58,138 nucleotides of DNA from NCBI RefSeq assembly GCF_004353915.1, contig NZ_SMRP01000036.1:1-58138 (forward strand), written 5' to 3'. Origin of the DNA: Paraburkholderia silviterrae (GTDB lineage Bacteria; Pseudomonadota; Gammaproteobacteria; Burkholderiales; Burkholderiaceae). The translations under genes were made by a program, and so were the position numbers. Position 1 is the first letter of the stretch. Each line of letters opens with the position of its first letter. The notes beneath the pieces are model-generated. The model was not told the origin of the DNA. It worked only from the letters and a program-made list of their open reading frames with translations, and made no database searches. Positions 36,426 through 44,656 of this stretch are shown here, one piece after another.

Positions 36426-37019
36426 ATGGCTGCTGAACATCAAAAACACGACCCGGCACTCGCCGAGACGTGTGTGGAGAGCACGACGCTCCACGCAGGC
36501 AAATTCCTTACGCTCAAATGCGACACGGTCGCCTTGCCGGATGGCAAGCACGCAACGCGCGAGTACGTCCAGCATCCGGGCGCGGTGATGGTGATTCCGC
36601 TCTTCGACGACGGCCGCGTGCTGATGGAGCGCCAATACCGCTATCCGCTTTCGCGCGTGATGACCGAATTTCCGGCTGGCAAGCTCGATCCGCAGGAAGG
36701 CGCGCTGGCCTGCGCGATCCGCGAACTGAAGGAAGAGACGGGCTATACGGCGCGCGAGTACATCTATCTCGCGCAGATCCATCCGGTGATCTCGTACTCG
36801 ACCGAATTCATCGACATTTACCTTGCGCGCGGCTTGACTTCCGGCGAGGCGAAGCTCGACGAAGGCGAGTTCCTCGAGACCTTCACGGCGACACTGCCCG
36901 AGCTGCTCGAGTGGGTGCGTACCGGCAAGATCACCGACGTGAAGACGATTATCGGCACGTTCTGGCTCGAAAAGGCGCTCTCCGGCGCCTGGCCGCTCGC
37001 ACAACCCGAGCGGGGCTGA
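36426..37019 (+). CDS. Nudix hydrolase, ADP-ribose pyrophosphatase-like
   Basis: A 197-aa Nudix enzyme. The complete Nudix box runs from G86, beginning GKLDPQEGALACA and ending IRELKEETGY (G-x5-E-x7-REL-x-EE-x-GY). A Pro about 15 residues after the box is the position used to tell ADP-ribose hydrolases from others; here AQIHPVISYS fits. It would clear ADP-ribose or related nucleoside diphosphate compounds. Placed 62 nt after the hairpin that follows the nuo operon. Confidence 0.88.
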   Translation: MAAEHQKHDPALAETCVESTTLHAGKFLTLKCDTVALPDGKHATREYVQHPGAVMVIPLFDDGRVLMERQYRYPLSRVMTEFPAGKLDPQEGALACAIRELKEETGYTAREYIYLAQIHPVISYSTEFIDIYLARGLTSGEAKLDEGEFLETFTATLPELLEWVRTGKITDVKTIIGTFWLEKALSGAWPLAQPERG

Positions 37020-37087
37020 ACACCGCGGTGCGGCACTGCGGCGATGGTCGCGGGAAAAAGTGCCGGATCAGAGAAGCAGCGCATTGA

Positions 37088-37116
37088 AATACGGCGGCCC
37101 GCGAGGCCGCCGTATT
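37088..37116. terminator. Perfect 12-bp hairpin after the Nudix gene
   Basis: AATACGGCGGCC, loop CGCGA, then its exact reverse complement. No T run follows on the plus strand. Probable transcript end for the Nudix gene. Apart from this hairpin and the operator-like palindrome I see nothing else in the 285-bp gap. Confidence 0.55.
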
Positions 37117-37239
37117 CACTTGGGGCGTGGCATTTTTGCGTCGAGCGGCCAGCGGCGTGCGGCGCTACAATCGACCACCGGCTAGTCGGCCGTCCGGTGC
37201 CACGGTGGCGCTCGAAAACCAGCTGCCGAGCCCATCAAA

Positions 37240-37267
37240 AAATTTACGAACGGTCGTTCACAAATTT
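37240..37267. promoter_or_regulatory. 28-bp palindrome, candidate TetR-type operator
   Basis: Two 13-bp arms around a central GT: the left arm AAATTTACGAACG and the right arm CGTTCACAAATTT match at 11 of 13 positions. It lies 37 bp before the DUF1178 start, where it could cover the promoter. The core GAACGGTCGTTCA is shared, with two changes, by the site at 47761-47780. Palindromes of this size and shape are typical of TetR-family regulators of fatty-acid genes. Confidence 0.6.
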
Positions 37268-37304
37268 CCGTTTTGCGATACACTCAACGCAAGCCTCGAT
37301 TCCC

Positions 37305-37763
37305 ATGAAGGTCCTCGATTTACAGTGCCCAGACGGCCATCGGTTTGAAGGCTGGTTCGCTTCCGCTGACGACTTCGAGTCGCAGCTTTCGCGCAAGCTG
37401 GTCGAATGCCCGATGTGCGGCGCCACTAATGTGAGCCGCGTGCCGTCCGCGCCCCGACTGAATCTGTCGGGTGCGAGCGAAGCGCAGTCCACTGCCGGTC
37501 AGGCGTCACAGGCCGGCCAGATGGCACAGGCAGCGGCGCAATGGCAGGCGCATGCCATGCGCGTGATGCGCGAGGTCCTGGAGAAGACTGAGAACGTAGG
37601 CGACCGTTTCGCCGAGGAGGCGCGGCGCATTCACTACAACGAAGCGCCGGCGCGCAACATCCGCGGAGTGGCATCCGCGGAAGATGCGCAAGCTCTCGTC
37701 GAAGAAGGCATCGATGTGATGCCGCTGCCGGTTCCGGCCGCGTTGAAGGGTCCGCTGCAATAA
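37305..37763 (+). CDS. DUF1178 family protein with CxxC pair
   Basis: A 152-aa protein. The N-terminus MKVLDLQCPDGHRFEGWF and VECPMCGATNVSRVPSAPRL give one Cys then a CxxC, as in a small zinc ribbon. The middle is Ala/Gln-rich and the C-terminus carries EEGIDVMPLPVP, typical of the family. Function unknown. It precedes the acyl-CoA dehydrogenase pair by 67 nt on the same strand, so it may belong to that operon. Confidence 0.85.
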   Translation: MKVLDLQCPDGHRFEGWFASADDFESQLSRKLVECPMCGATNVSRVPSAPRLNLSGASEAQSTAGQASQAGQMAQAAAQWQAHAMRVMREVLEKTENVGDRFAEEARRIHYNEAPARNIRGVASAEDAQALVEEGIDVMPLPVPAALKGPLQ

Positions 37764-37830
37764 CGCCAGGCGGGTCTTCGTTGCGGCTTGGGTTCGTTCC
37801 CAACCAGCCGCGGCCAGGAGACAAACCCGC

Positions 37831-39027
37831 ATGGATCTCGATTACACCCCCACCGACGACGCGTTTCGCGCCGAAGTCCGCGCCTGGCTCGAGGCCAATC
37901 TGCCTCAAGCCGTGCGCGAGAAAGTTCTCAATCACAAACGCCTCAGCCGCGACGACATCGCCGGCTGGCACAAGCTGCTCGGTCAGCGCGGCTGGTCGGC
38001 GCCTGCCTGGCCGACCGAATATGGCGGCCCCGGCTGGAGCGAAACGCAACGCCACATCTGGGACGAGGAGTGCGGCCGCATTGGCGCGCCGCCGGTCTTG
38101 CCGTTCGGCGTTTCGATGGTCGCGCCGGTGATCATGAAGTACGGCAACGAGGCGCAAAAGCGCCGCTACTTGCCGCGCATCCTTTCCGGCGAAGACTGGT
38201 GGTGCCAGGGCTATTCCGAGCCGGGCTCGGGCTCGGATCTCGCCTCGCTGCGCACGCGTGCCGTTCGTGAAGGCGACCACTATGTGGTGAACGGCCAGAA
38301 GACCTGGACCACGCTCGGCCAGCACGCCGACATGATGTTCTGTCTCGTGCGCACCGACCCCGCCGCCAAGAAGCAGGAGGGCATCTCGTTCCTGCTCATC
38401 GACATGAAGACGCCCGGCATCACGGTGCGCCCGATCATCACGCTCGACGAAGACCACGAGGTCAACGAGGTGTTCCTCGAGGACGTGAAGGTGCCGCTCG
38501 AGAACCTCGTCGGCGAAGAAAACCGTGGCTGGACCTACGCGAAATATCTGCTCGGCCATGAGCGCACGGGCATCGCCCGCGTGGGCGCGTCCAAGCGCGA
38601 GCTCGAGTTCCTCAAGCATGTCGCACTCGAACAGAAGAAGCACGGCAAGCCGCTTCTGCTCGATCCGGTTTTCGCGGCGCGCGTGGCCGCAGTCGAAATC
38701 GAGCTGATGGCGCTCGAGGTGACGGCCGAGCGCGTGATCGCGAGCAGCGGCCACGGTCGCGGTCCCGGGCCTGAGGCGTCGATGCTCAAGATCAAGGGCA
38801 CCGAAATCCAGCAGGCGCTCACCGAGCTGATGGTCGATGCGGTCGGCCCGCTTGCCGCGCCGTTCGATCCGGCATTCCTCGAGGGCGAGCGCGCACACGC
38901 GGCCGGTGGCGACGACGATGCAGCACCGCTCGCGGCTTACTACTTCAACTATCGCAAGACGTCGATTTACGGCGGGTCGAACGAAATCCAGAAGAACATC
39001 ATCGCGCAGATGATTCTGGGGATTTGA
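37831..39027 (+). CDS. Acyl-CoA dehydrogenase, PimC-like large subunit
   Basis: A 398-aa flavoenzyme of the ACAD fold. The FAD/substrate motifs WWCQGYSEPGSGSDLASL and VNGQKTWTTLGQHAD are clear. At the place where many ACADs have the catalytic Glu (YEG) this protein has IYGGSNEIQKNI, so the base must lie elsewhere or in the partner. The sequence strongly resembles PimC, the large subunit of pimeloyl-CoA dehydrogenase. With the next gene it should form an alpha2beta2 enzyme oxidising an acyl-CoA, possibly dicarboxylic or bulky. AGGAGA lies before the ATG. Confidence 0.9.
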   Translation: MDLDYTPTDDAFRAEVRAWLEANLPQAVREKVLNHKRLSRDDIAGWHKLLGQRGWSAPAWPTEYGGPGWSETQRHIWDEECGRIGAPPVLPFGVSMVAPVIMKYGNEAQKRRYLPRILSGEDWWCQGYSEPGSGSDLASLRTRAVREGDHYVVNGQKTWTTLGQHADMMFCLVRTDPAAKKQEGISFLLIDMKTPGITVRPIITLDEDHEVNEVFLEDVKVPLENLVGEENRGWTYAKYLLGHERTGIARVGASKRELEFLKHVALEQKKHGKPLLLDPVFAARVAAVEIELMALEVTAERVIASSGHGRGPGPEASMLKIKGTEIQQALTELMVDAVGPLAAPFDPAFLEGERAHAAGGDDDAAPLAAYYFNYRKTSIYGGSNEIQKNIIAQMILGI

Positions 39028-39038
39028 GGAGCGACGCA

Positions 39039-40160
39039 ATGGACTTCAATTTCACCGAAGAGCAACAGCAACTCGCCGACGCGCTGCGTCGCTATCTCGA
39101 CAAGAATTACGGCTTCGAAGCGCGCCAGGCGATCGTGAAGACGCCTGAGGGCGTATCGGGCGAACACTGGAAGGCGTTCGTCGAGCTCGGGCTCACCGCG
39201 CTGCCGGTGCCGGCGGAGCAGGGCGGCTTCGACGGCTCGCCGTTCGACATGCTCGTGGTCATGCAGGAGCTGGGCCGCGCACTCGTGATCGAGCCGTACT
39301 GGGCGAGCGCGGTGGGCGTCGAGGCGCTCAAGCTCGCGGGGGCGGATAGCGCCGAAAACGCGCAACTGCTCGAGCGCGTGGCGGTGGGCGAGATCAAGCT
39401 CGCCGTGGCGTTTCACGAGCCCCAGGCACGCTACGACCTGTTCGCGCTCGAAACGCTCGCAAAGGAAACTGGCGACGGCTTCGCGCTCACGGGCAGCAAG
39501 TCGGTCGTGCAGCACGGCGCGCAAGCGGACTACTGGATCGTGCCGGCGCGCCTCGCGGGCGAAGTCGCGCTGTTCGTGGTGGCGCGCGATGCGAAGGGCG
39601 TCGAGGTGAGCGACTACCGCACGATCGACGGCCAGCGCGCCGCCACGCTCAAGTTCGACGGTGCGCACGCGCGCCGTCTTGGCGATGCGGGTGCGGCCAC
39701 GTGGGAGCAGATCGCCGATTACGCCACCTTCCTGCTGTGCGCGGAAGCCGTGGGCGCCATCGACGCGCTCAATCACGCGAGCGTCGAGTACACGAAGACG
39801 CGCCAGCAGTTCGGCGTGCCGATTGCACGCTTCCAGGCGCTCCAGCACCGTATGGCCGAGATGCTGATCCATGGCGAGCAGGCTCGTTCGCTCACGTACC
39901 TTGCGGCTGCGCGCTACAGTGGCGCTTCGCCCGATGAGCGGCGCCGCGCCATCTCGGCGGCCAAGGTGCGCGTGGGGCAGGCGGCGCGCTATGTCGGCCA
40001 GCAGGCCGTGCAGTTGCACGGCGGCATGGGTGTGACCAACGAAGTCGCGGCGGCACACCTGTTCAAGCGTCTCGCTATCATCGAGACTACGCTCGGAGAC
40101 GTCGATTACCATCTCGAACGTTTCGCGGCGCTGCCGGGGTTTGCGCAGGCAGCGGCCTGA
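39039..40160 (+). CDS. Acyl-CoA dehydrogenase, PimD-like small subunit
   Basis: A 373-aa ACAD-fold protein with a degenerate N-terminal half: the PGSGSD-type loop is replaced by FHEPQARYDLFAL, but the C-terminal helical bundle is well kept (VQLHGGMGVTNEVAAAHLFKR). At the YEG position it reads IETTLGD, so a Glu is present where the partner has Gly. It begins 11 nt after its partner, with GAGGAGCG before the ATG. This is the pattern of heterodimeric ACADs (PimC/PimD; FadE28/FadE29 in mycobacteria). Confidence 0.88.
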   Translation: MDFNFTEEQQQLADALRRYLDKNYGFEARQAIVKTPEGVSGEHWKAFVELGLTALPVPAEQGGFDGSPFDMLVVMQELGRALVIEPYWASAVGVEALKLAGADSAENAQLLERVAVGEIKLAVAFHEPQARYDLFALETLAKETGDGFALTGSKSVVQHGAQADYWIVPARLAGEVALFVVARDAKGVEVSDYRTIDGQRAATLKFDGAHARRLGDAGAATWEQIADYATFLLCAEAVGAIDALNHASVEYTKTRQQFGVPIARFQALQHRMAEMLIHGEQARSLTYLAAARYSGASPDERRRAISAAKVRVGQAARYVGQQAVQLHGGMGVTNEVAAAHLFKRLAIIETTLGDVDYHLERFAALPGFAQAAA

Positions 40161-40223
40161 GGCGCGCGCCGGCAGGTGCGTCCCGCGGCGCGTTGTGAAG
40201 CAATTCGAAACGGAGAGTCATCG

Positions 40224-40712
40224 ATGGGAGTGAGTTACGAAGATCTCGAAGTGGGCAAGTCGTATGAAATCGGCTCGCACACGTTCGGGCGCGAAGAGAT
40301 CGTCCAGTTCGCGAAGCAGTACGATCCGCAGCCGTTTCATTTGAGCGAGGCGGCTGGCGAGGCGTCGCATTTCGGCGGCCTTGTCGCGAGCGGCTGGCAT
40401 ACGTGCTCGGTCATGATGGGCATGCTCGTGCGCAATTTTCTCGATGGCTCCACATCGATGGGCTCGCCCGGCATCGACGAGATCCGCTGGATCAAGCCCG
40501 TGCGCGTTGGCGACACGCTCGCGATGACCAACTTCGTCGTGAGCAAGCGCGTTTCGGAGAGCAAGCCGGATCGCGGTATCGTCCAGACGCGCTGGGAAGG
40601 CCGCAATCAGCACGGCGAGCTCGTAGTGACGGTGACCTCGAAGGGGCTGTTTGGGCTGGCCCATGCCGGGCTGGCCCATACCGGGCTGCGCCAGCCGGGA
40701 GGCGCATCATGA
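40224..40712 (+). CDS. MaoC family (R)-hydratase / dehydratase
   Basis: A 162-aa single hot-dog domain. The hydratase motif FAKQYDPQPFHLSEAAGE supplies the catalytic Asp and His, followed by FGGLVASGWHTCSVMM. It should hydrate 2-enoyl-CoAs made by the dehydrogenase pair. The C-terminus ends in a tandem repeat GLAHAGLAHTGL. The stop overlaps the next MaoC gene by ATGA. The ATG follows ACGGAGAG. Confidence 0.88.
   Translation: MGVSYEDLEVGKSYEIGSHTFGREEIVQFAKQYDPQPFHLSEAAGEASHFGGLVASGWHTCSVMMGMLVRNFLDGSTSMGSPGIDEIRWIKPVRVGDTLAMTNFVVSKRVSESKPDRGIVQTRWEGRNQHGELVVTVTSKGLFGLAHAGLAHTGLRQPGGAS
40653..40682. repeat. 15-bp tandem duplication in the first MaoC gene
   Basis: GGGCTGGCCCATGCC followed by GGGCTGGCCCATACC, in frame, adding five residues (GLAHA, GLAHT) near the C-terminus. 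Confidence 0.8.
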
Positions 40713-41179
40713 GCGAGGCCGATGTGGTTGAAATTGCAGACGTCGCCGCCTTGCGCGCGCTCGTGGGCGCCGAGCCGTTCGTGAGCGCCTGGCGCGCGGT
40801 GAGCGAGGCGAGTGTGCTGGAGTTCGCCGACGCGACCGGCGATCATCAATGGATTCACGTCGACGCGGAGCGTGCGCGGCGCGAGTCGCCGTTCGGCGGC
40901 CCGATCGCCCACGGCTTTCTTACGCTCTCGCTCGTGCCGGCGCTGCTCGCGGCAACCGTCACGATGCGCCAGCGCATGGGCGTGAACTATGGGCTCAACC
41001 GGGTGCGCTTCACGTCGCCGGTGCCTGTGGGGGCGAGGGTGCGCGCGCGCATCGGTGTGAAGGAAGTGACCGACGTGGAAGGCGGTGGCGCGCAGGTCGT
41101 CTGGAACATCGGCATCGAATGCGAGGGCAGCGAGCGGCCCGCGTGCGTGGCCGAATTCATTTCGCGGCACTACTTCTGA
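40709..41179 (+). CDS. MaoC family (R)-hydratase, second copy
   Basis: A 156-aa hot-dog protein. ATGDHQWIHVDAERARRESPFGG, in part DHQWIHVDAERAR, is the hydratase motif, and IAHGFLTLSLVPALL follows. It starts inside the stop of the first MaoC gene (ATGA). Two different, coupled MaoC genes suggest either a heterodimer, as in mycobacterial ChsH1/ChsH2, or two substrate ranges. Confidence 0.88.
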   Translation: MSEADVVEIADVAALRALVGAEPFVSAWRAVSEASVLEFADATGDHQWIHVDAERARRESPFGGPIAHGFLTLSLVPALLAATVTMRQRMGVNYGLNRVRFTSPVPVGARVRARIGVKEVTDVEGGGAQVVWNIGIECEGSERPACVAEFISRHYF

Positions 41180-41212
41180 ATCGCCGCGCGCGTTTGCGCA
41201 TTCAGAATGTGA

Positions 41213-41249
41213 GAGGGGCGTCCGGCCAAGAGCCGCACGCCCCTCGTTT
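41213..41249. terminator. Terminator between the MaoC operon and the convergent GST gene
   Basis: GAGGGGCGT (41213-41221) pairs with ACGCCCCTC (41237-41245), followed by GTTTATT. Placed between convergent genes. Confidence 0.75.
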
Positions 41250-41269
41250 ATTCCATCTGGCGTCGTTCG

Positions 41270-41986
41270 TCAGGCGGCCTTCGAGGTGTGCTTCTCGTAC
41301 TGCGTCGCGCCAAACAGCATCTCCTTCGCCTTCTCGTCCATGAGCGGCTTGCGCGCGTTCGCCAGCACCTCGACGCCGCGCTTGACCGCCGGGCGCGCCG
41401 CGATCGCCTCGTGCCAGCGCTTCACGTTGGGCAGCGCATCGAGTTCGATGCCCTGGTTCTGCCAGGATCGCGTCCACGGGAACGCGGCAATATCGGCGAT
41501 GGTGTAGTCGTCGCCGGCCAGGTACTCGGTCTTTTCGAGCTGCGCCTCCATCACGTTGTAGAGGCGCTTCGCCTCGTTCGTGTAGCGCTTCACGGCGTAG
41601 TCGATCTTCTCGGGCGCGTAAATGCGGAAGTGGTGCGCCTGGCCAAGCATGGGGCCAAGGCCGCCCATCTGGAACATCACCCACTGCAGCACGTCGTAGC
41701 GCGCAGCGAGGTCTTCGGGCATGAACTTGCCCGTCTTCGCGGCCAGATAGATCAGGATCGCGCCCGACTCGAACAGCGAGAACGGCTTGCCGTCGGCACG
41801 CGCCGGGCCTTCGGAGTCCGTGATGGCGGGGATCTTGTTGTTCGGGCTGATATCGAGGAACTCGGGCTTGAACTGGTCGCCGGCCCCGATATCGATGGGA
41901 TGCACGCGATACTCGAGGCCCGTTTCCTCGAGCATGATATGGACTTTGTGGCCGTTGGGCGTGGCCCAGCTGTAGACGTCGATCAT
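41270..41986 (-). CDS. Glutathione S-transferase, YfcG/YghU-like
   Basis: A 238-aa protein of the GST fold. The N-terminal thioredoxin-like half contains SWATPNGHKVHIMLEETGL and the glutathione-binding NNKIPAITD and FESGAILIYLA; the helical half has DYTIADIAAFPWTRSW. The first active-site position reads TPNGHK, as in Nu-class YfcG/YghU, known for disulfide reductase activity. Convergent with the MaoC operon. Confidence 0.9.
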   Translation of the reverse strand: MIDVYSWATPNGHKVHIMLEETGLEYRVHPIDIGAGDQFKPEFLDISPNNKIPAITDSEGPARADGKPFSLFESGAILIYLAAKTGKFMPEDLAARYDVLQWVMFQMGGLGPMLGQAHHFRIYAPEKIDYAVKRYTNEAKRLYNVMEAQLEKTEYLAGDDYTIADIAAFPWTRSWQNQGIELDALPNVKRWHEAIAARPAVKRGVEVLANARKPLMDEKAKEMLFGATQYEKHTSKAA

Positions 41987-42158
41987 CGTGGCTCCTTGGT
42001 ACCTGGACGAAGGCGCCGTCCGGTGTTTTCAGATGTTCCGCGGCGCCTGAACTGGCGCAAATTAGCATAGTTCGCCGGGCGGCGCAGAGGGCCCACGAGC
42101 GCCCCTGCTGCGCTTGTGGGCTTGTGGCCTGCGACGGGCCCGCAGCGGTGCCGCTCGC

Positions 42159-43418
42159 TTACGAGCGCGTGACCGGCATCTCCACGCGCGAGGCCGCCGT
42201 CGCGTCCGGGTAGCGCGCGAGCTCGAGCTTGGCGATGGCGTTGCGGTGGACCTCGTCGGGGCCGTCGGCGAACCGCAGCGTGCGTGCCTGCGCGTAGGCA
42301 TAGGCGAGCGGGAAGTCACCGCTCACGCCGCCGCCGCCGTGCACCTGGATCGCCCAGTCGAGCACCTGGCAGGCCATGTTCGGCGCGACCACCTTGATCA
42401 TTGCGATTTCGCCGCGCGCGCCCTTGTTGCCGACGGTGTCCATCATGTAAGCGGTCTTGAGCGTGAGCAGGCGCGCCTGCTCGATCATGCAGCGCGCTTC
42501 TGCAATGCGCTCCTGCGTGACCGTTTGCTGCGCGATGGTCTTGCCGAACGCGGTGCGCGCGAGTGCGCGCTTCGACATGAACTCGAGCGCACGCTCGGCG
42601 AGGCCGATCAGGCGCATGCAATGGTGGATGCGGCCCGGCCCGAGGCGCCCCTGGGCGATTTCGAAGCCGCGGCCTTCTCCCAGCAGGATGTTCGACGCCG
42701 GCACGCGCACGTTCTCGAGCTTGATCTCCATGTGGCCGTGCGGCGCGTCGTCGTAGCCGAACACCGTGAGCGGGCGCTTGACCGTGATGCCCGCCGCGTC
42801 GGCCGGCACGAGGATCATCGACTGCTGTGCATGGCGCGGCGCATCGGGATCGGTCTTGCCCATCACGATATAGACCGCGCAGCGCGGATCGCCCGCGCCC
42901 GATGACCACCACTTGGTGCCGTTGATCACATAGTCGTCGCCGTCACGCTCGATGCGCGTCTGGATGTTGGTTGCATCCGATGAGGCGACCTCGGGCTCCG
43001 TCATCAGGAAGGCCGAGCGAATCTGGCCTTCCAGCAGCGGTGCCAGCCACTGGCGCTTGTGTTCCTCAGTGCCGTAGCGCTCGATGGTTTCCATGTTGCC
43101 GGTGTCCGGCGCGCTGCAGTTGAACACCTCGGGCGCCCAGATCACGCGGCCCATGATCTCGCACAGTGGCGCGTATTCGAGGTTGGTGAGCCCTGCGCCG
43201 CGCGTCGAGTCGGGCAGGAACAGGTTCCAGAGGCCCGCTTCGCGCGCCTTCACCTTGAGCTGCTCGACGATCTGCGTGGGCACCCACGGGTTGCCGTTGG
43301 CGCGGTTGCGCTCGACTTCTTCGTGATAGACGGTCTCGTTCGGGTAGATGTGTTCGTCGAAGAACGCGAGCAGTTTCTCGCGCAGCGCCTGCACTTTCGG
43401 GGAGTAGTCGAAATTCAT
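42159..43418 (-). CDS. Acyl-CoA dehydrogenase, ACAD10/11-like
   Basis: A 419-aa ACAD. FLMTEPEVASSDATNIQT is the substrate/flavin loop, written in part as TEPEVASSDATN; GTKWWSSGAGDPRCAVYIV and HGGGGVSGDFPLAYAYAQ follow. At the catalytic YEG position it reads FADGPDEVHRN, that is Asp for Glu, a feature I associate with ACAD10/ACAD11-type enzymes. GAGGT precedes the ATG. It is the last gene of a five-gene minus-strand operon, next to an APH-type kinase; together they match the two halves of human ACAD10/11. Inferred role: elimination of phosphate from a 4-phosphoacyl-CoA. Confidence 0.9.
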   Translation of the reverse strand: MNFDYSPKVQALREKLLAFFDEHIYPNETVYHEEVERNRANGNPWVPTQIVEQLKVKAREAGLWNLFLPDSTRGAGLTNLEYAPLCEIMGRVIWAPEVFNCSAPDTGNMETIERYGTEEHKRQWLAPLLEGQIRSAFLMTEPEVASSDATNIQTRIERDGDDYVINGTKWWSSGAGDPRCAVYIVMGKTDPDAPRHAQQSMILVPADAAGITVKRPLTVFGYDDAPHGHMEIKLENVRVPASNILLGEGRGFEIAQGRLGPGRIHHCMRLIGLAERALEFMSKRALARTAFGKTIAQQTVTQERIAEARCMIEQARLLTLKTAYMMDTVGNKGARGEIAMIKVVAPNMACQVLDWAIQVHGGGGVSGDFPLAYAYAQARTLRFADGPDEVHRNAIAKLELARYPDATAASRVEMPVTRS

Positions 43419-43476
43419 CCGGGACCTCGCAAATAAAGAGCACTGCGTAAGGATCGAGTGCTGATGGAATGCTGAT

Positions 43477-43501
43477 CGATGCGATGCGATGCGACGCGAT
43501 G
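43477..43501. repeat. Pentanucleotide repeat CGATG x5
   Basis: Five CGATG units with one substitution (CGACG in unit 4), between the ACAD start and the stop of the kinase gene. Noncoding. Confidence 0.75.
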
Positions 43502-43506
43502 CGGCG

Positions 43507-44622
43507 CTAGCGCACTTTTTGCGCGTATTGCCAGGCGAGCTCGGCCATGGGCTTCGCGCGCCGCCCCGCGTCGGCCGCCTGGGCGCTCGCGGCCGTGCCG
43601 TCGACTACGCGCTTCATGATGCCCTGCAAGATGGCTGCGATGCGGAACATGTTGTAGGCGAGATAGAAGTTCCAGTCGCCGCGGATCTCGAGGCCCGTGC
43701 GCTCGCAGTAACGCCGCACGTATTGCTGCTCGTCCGGTATGCCGAGTGTCTTCCAGTCGAGCCCGCCGATGCCGCGGAACTGGCCAGGCTCCACGTGCCA
43801 GGCCATGCAGTGGTACGAAAAATCGGCAAGCGGATCGCCAAGCGTCGAGAGCTCCCAGTCGAGCACCGCGAGCACGCGCGGCTCGGTGGGGTGGAAGATC
43901 AGGTTGTCGAGGCGGTAGTCGCCGTGCACGACCGAGACGCGCGAGCCAGTGTCATCGGGCAGGTGCTGCGGCAGCCACTCGATCAGGCGGTTCATCGCGT
44001 CGATCGACTCCGTTTCCGAAGCCTGATACTGCCGGCTCCAGCGATCGATCTGGCGTGCGAAGTAATTGCCGGGCTTGCCGTAATCGGCGAGGCCGATGGC
44101 GTCGGGCTTCACGTTGTGGAGCGCGGCGATCACGCGGTTCATCTCCTCGTAGATCGCGCCGCGCTCCTCGCGCGTCACGCCGGGCAGCGCCTGGTCCCAC
44201 AGCACGCGGCCCTCGACGAACTCCATCACGTAGAACGCCCGGCCGATCACGGCCTCGTCTTCGCAGAGCGCAAGCATCTTCGCGACGGGCACGTCGGTGG
44301 CGCCGAGCGCATCCATCACGCGGTATTCGCGCTCGATCGCGTGCGCCGAGGGCAGCAGCTTCGCCTTCGGGCCGGGCTTTGCGCGCATCACATAGCTGCG
44401 CCTGGGCGTGACGAGCTTGAAGGTGGGGTTCGACTGGCCGCCTGCGAACTGCTCGACCGTGAGCGGTCCTTCGAAACCGTCGACTTGCGCGGCGAGCCAC
44501 GCGGCGAGCGCCCCGGTGTCAAAGCGCTGACGCTCGGCAACGGGGCGCGTGCCCTCGAACGCCGAAAAATCGGTCGAGCTATCGGCGTTCGTTTTGTCTC
44601 CATCCGGGTTGGCGTGCGCCAT
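43507..44622 (-). CDS. APH-type phosphotransferase, ACAD10/11 kinase-domain-like
   Basis: A 371-aa kinase-fold protein. The ATP-binding start is FAGGQSNPTFKLV, the catalytic loop VVHGDYRLDNLIF (H-G-D-x4-N) and the metal-binding DWELSTLGDPLADF. These are the motifs of the APH family subset fused to acyl-CoA dehydrogenases in ACAD10/11 and of LvaA in levulinate catabolism of Pseudomonas. Those enzymes phosphorylate 4-hydroxyacyl-CoAs. GAGGAGGGAG precedes the ATG. An aminoglycoside target is unlikely in this context. Confidence 0.9.
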   Translation of the reverse strand: MAHANPDGDKTNADSSTDFSAFEGTRPVAERQRFDTGALAAWLAAQVDGFEGPLTVEQFAGGQSNPTFKLVTPRRSYVMRAKPGPKAKLLPSAHAIEREYRVMDALGATDVPVAKMLALCEDEAVIGRAFYVMEFVEGRVLWDQALPGVTREERGAIYEEMNRVIAALHNVKPDAIGLADYGKPGNYFARQIDRWSRQYQASETESIDAMNRLIEWLPQHLPDDTGSRVSVVHGDYRLDNLIFHPTEPRVLAVLDWELSTLGDPLADFSYHCMAWHVEPGQFRGIGGLDWKTLGIPDEQQYVRRYCERTGLEIRGDWNFYLAYNMFRIAAILQGIMKRVVDGTAASAQAADAGRRAKPMAELAWQYAQKVR

Positions 44623-44656
44623 GTTCGTCTCCCTCCTCGTATAGGCTTTGCGTGAG

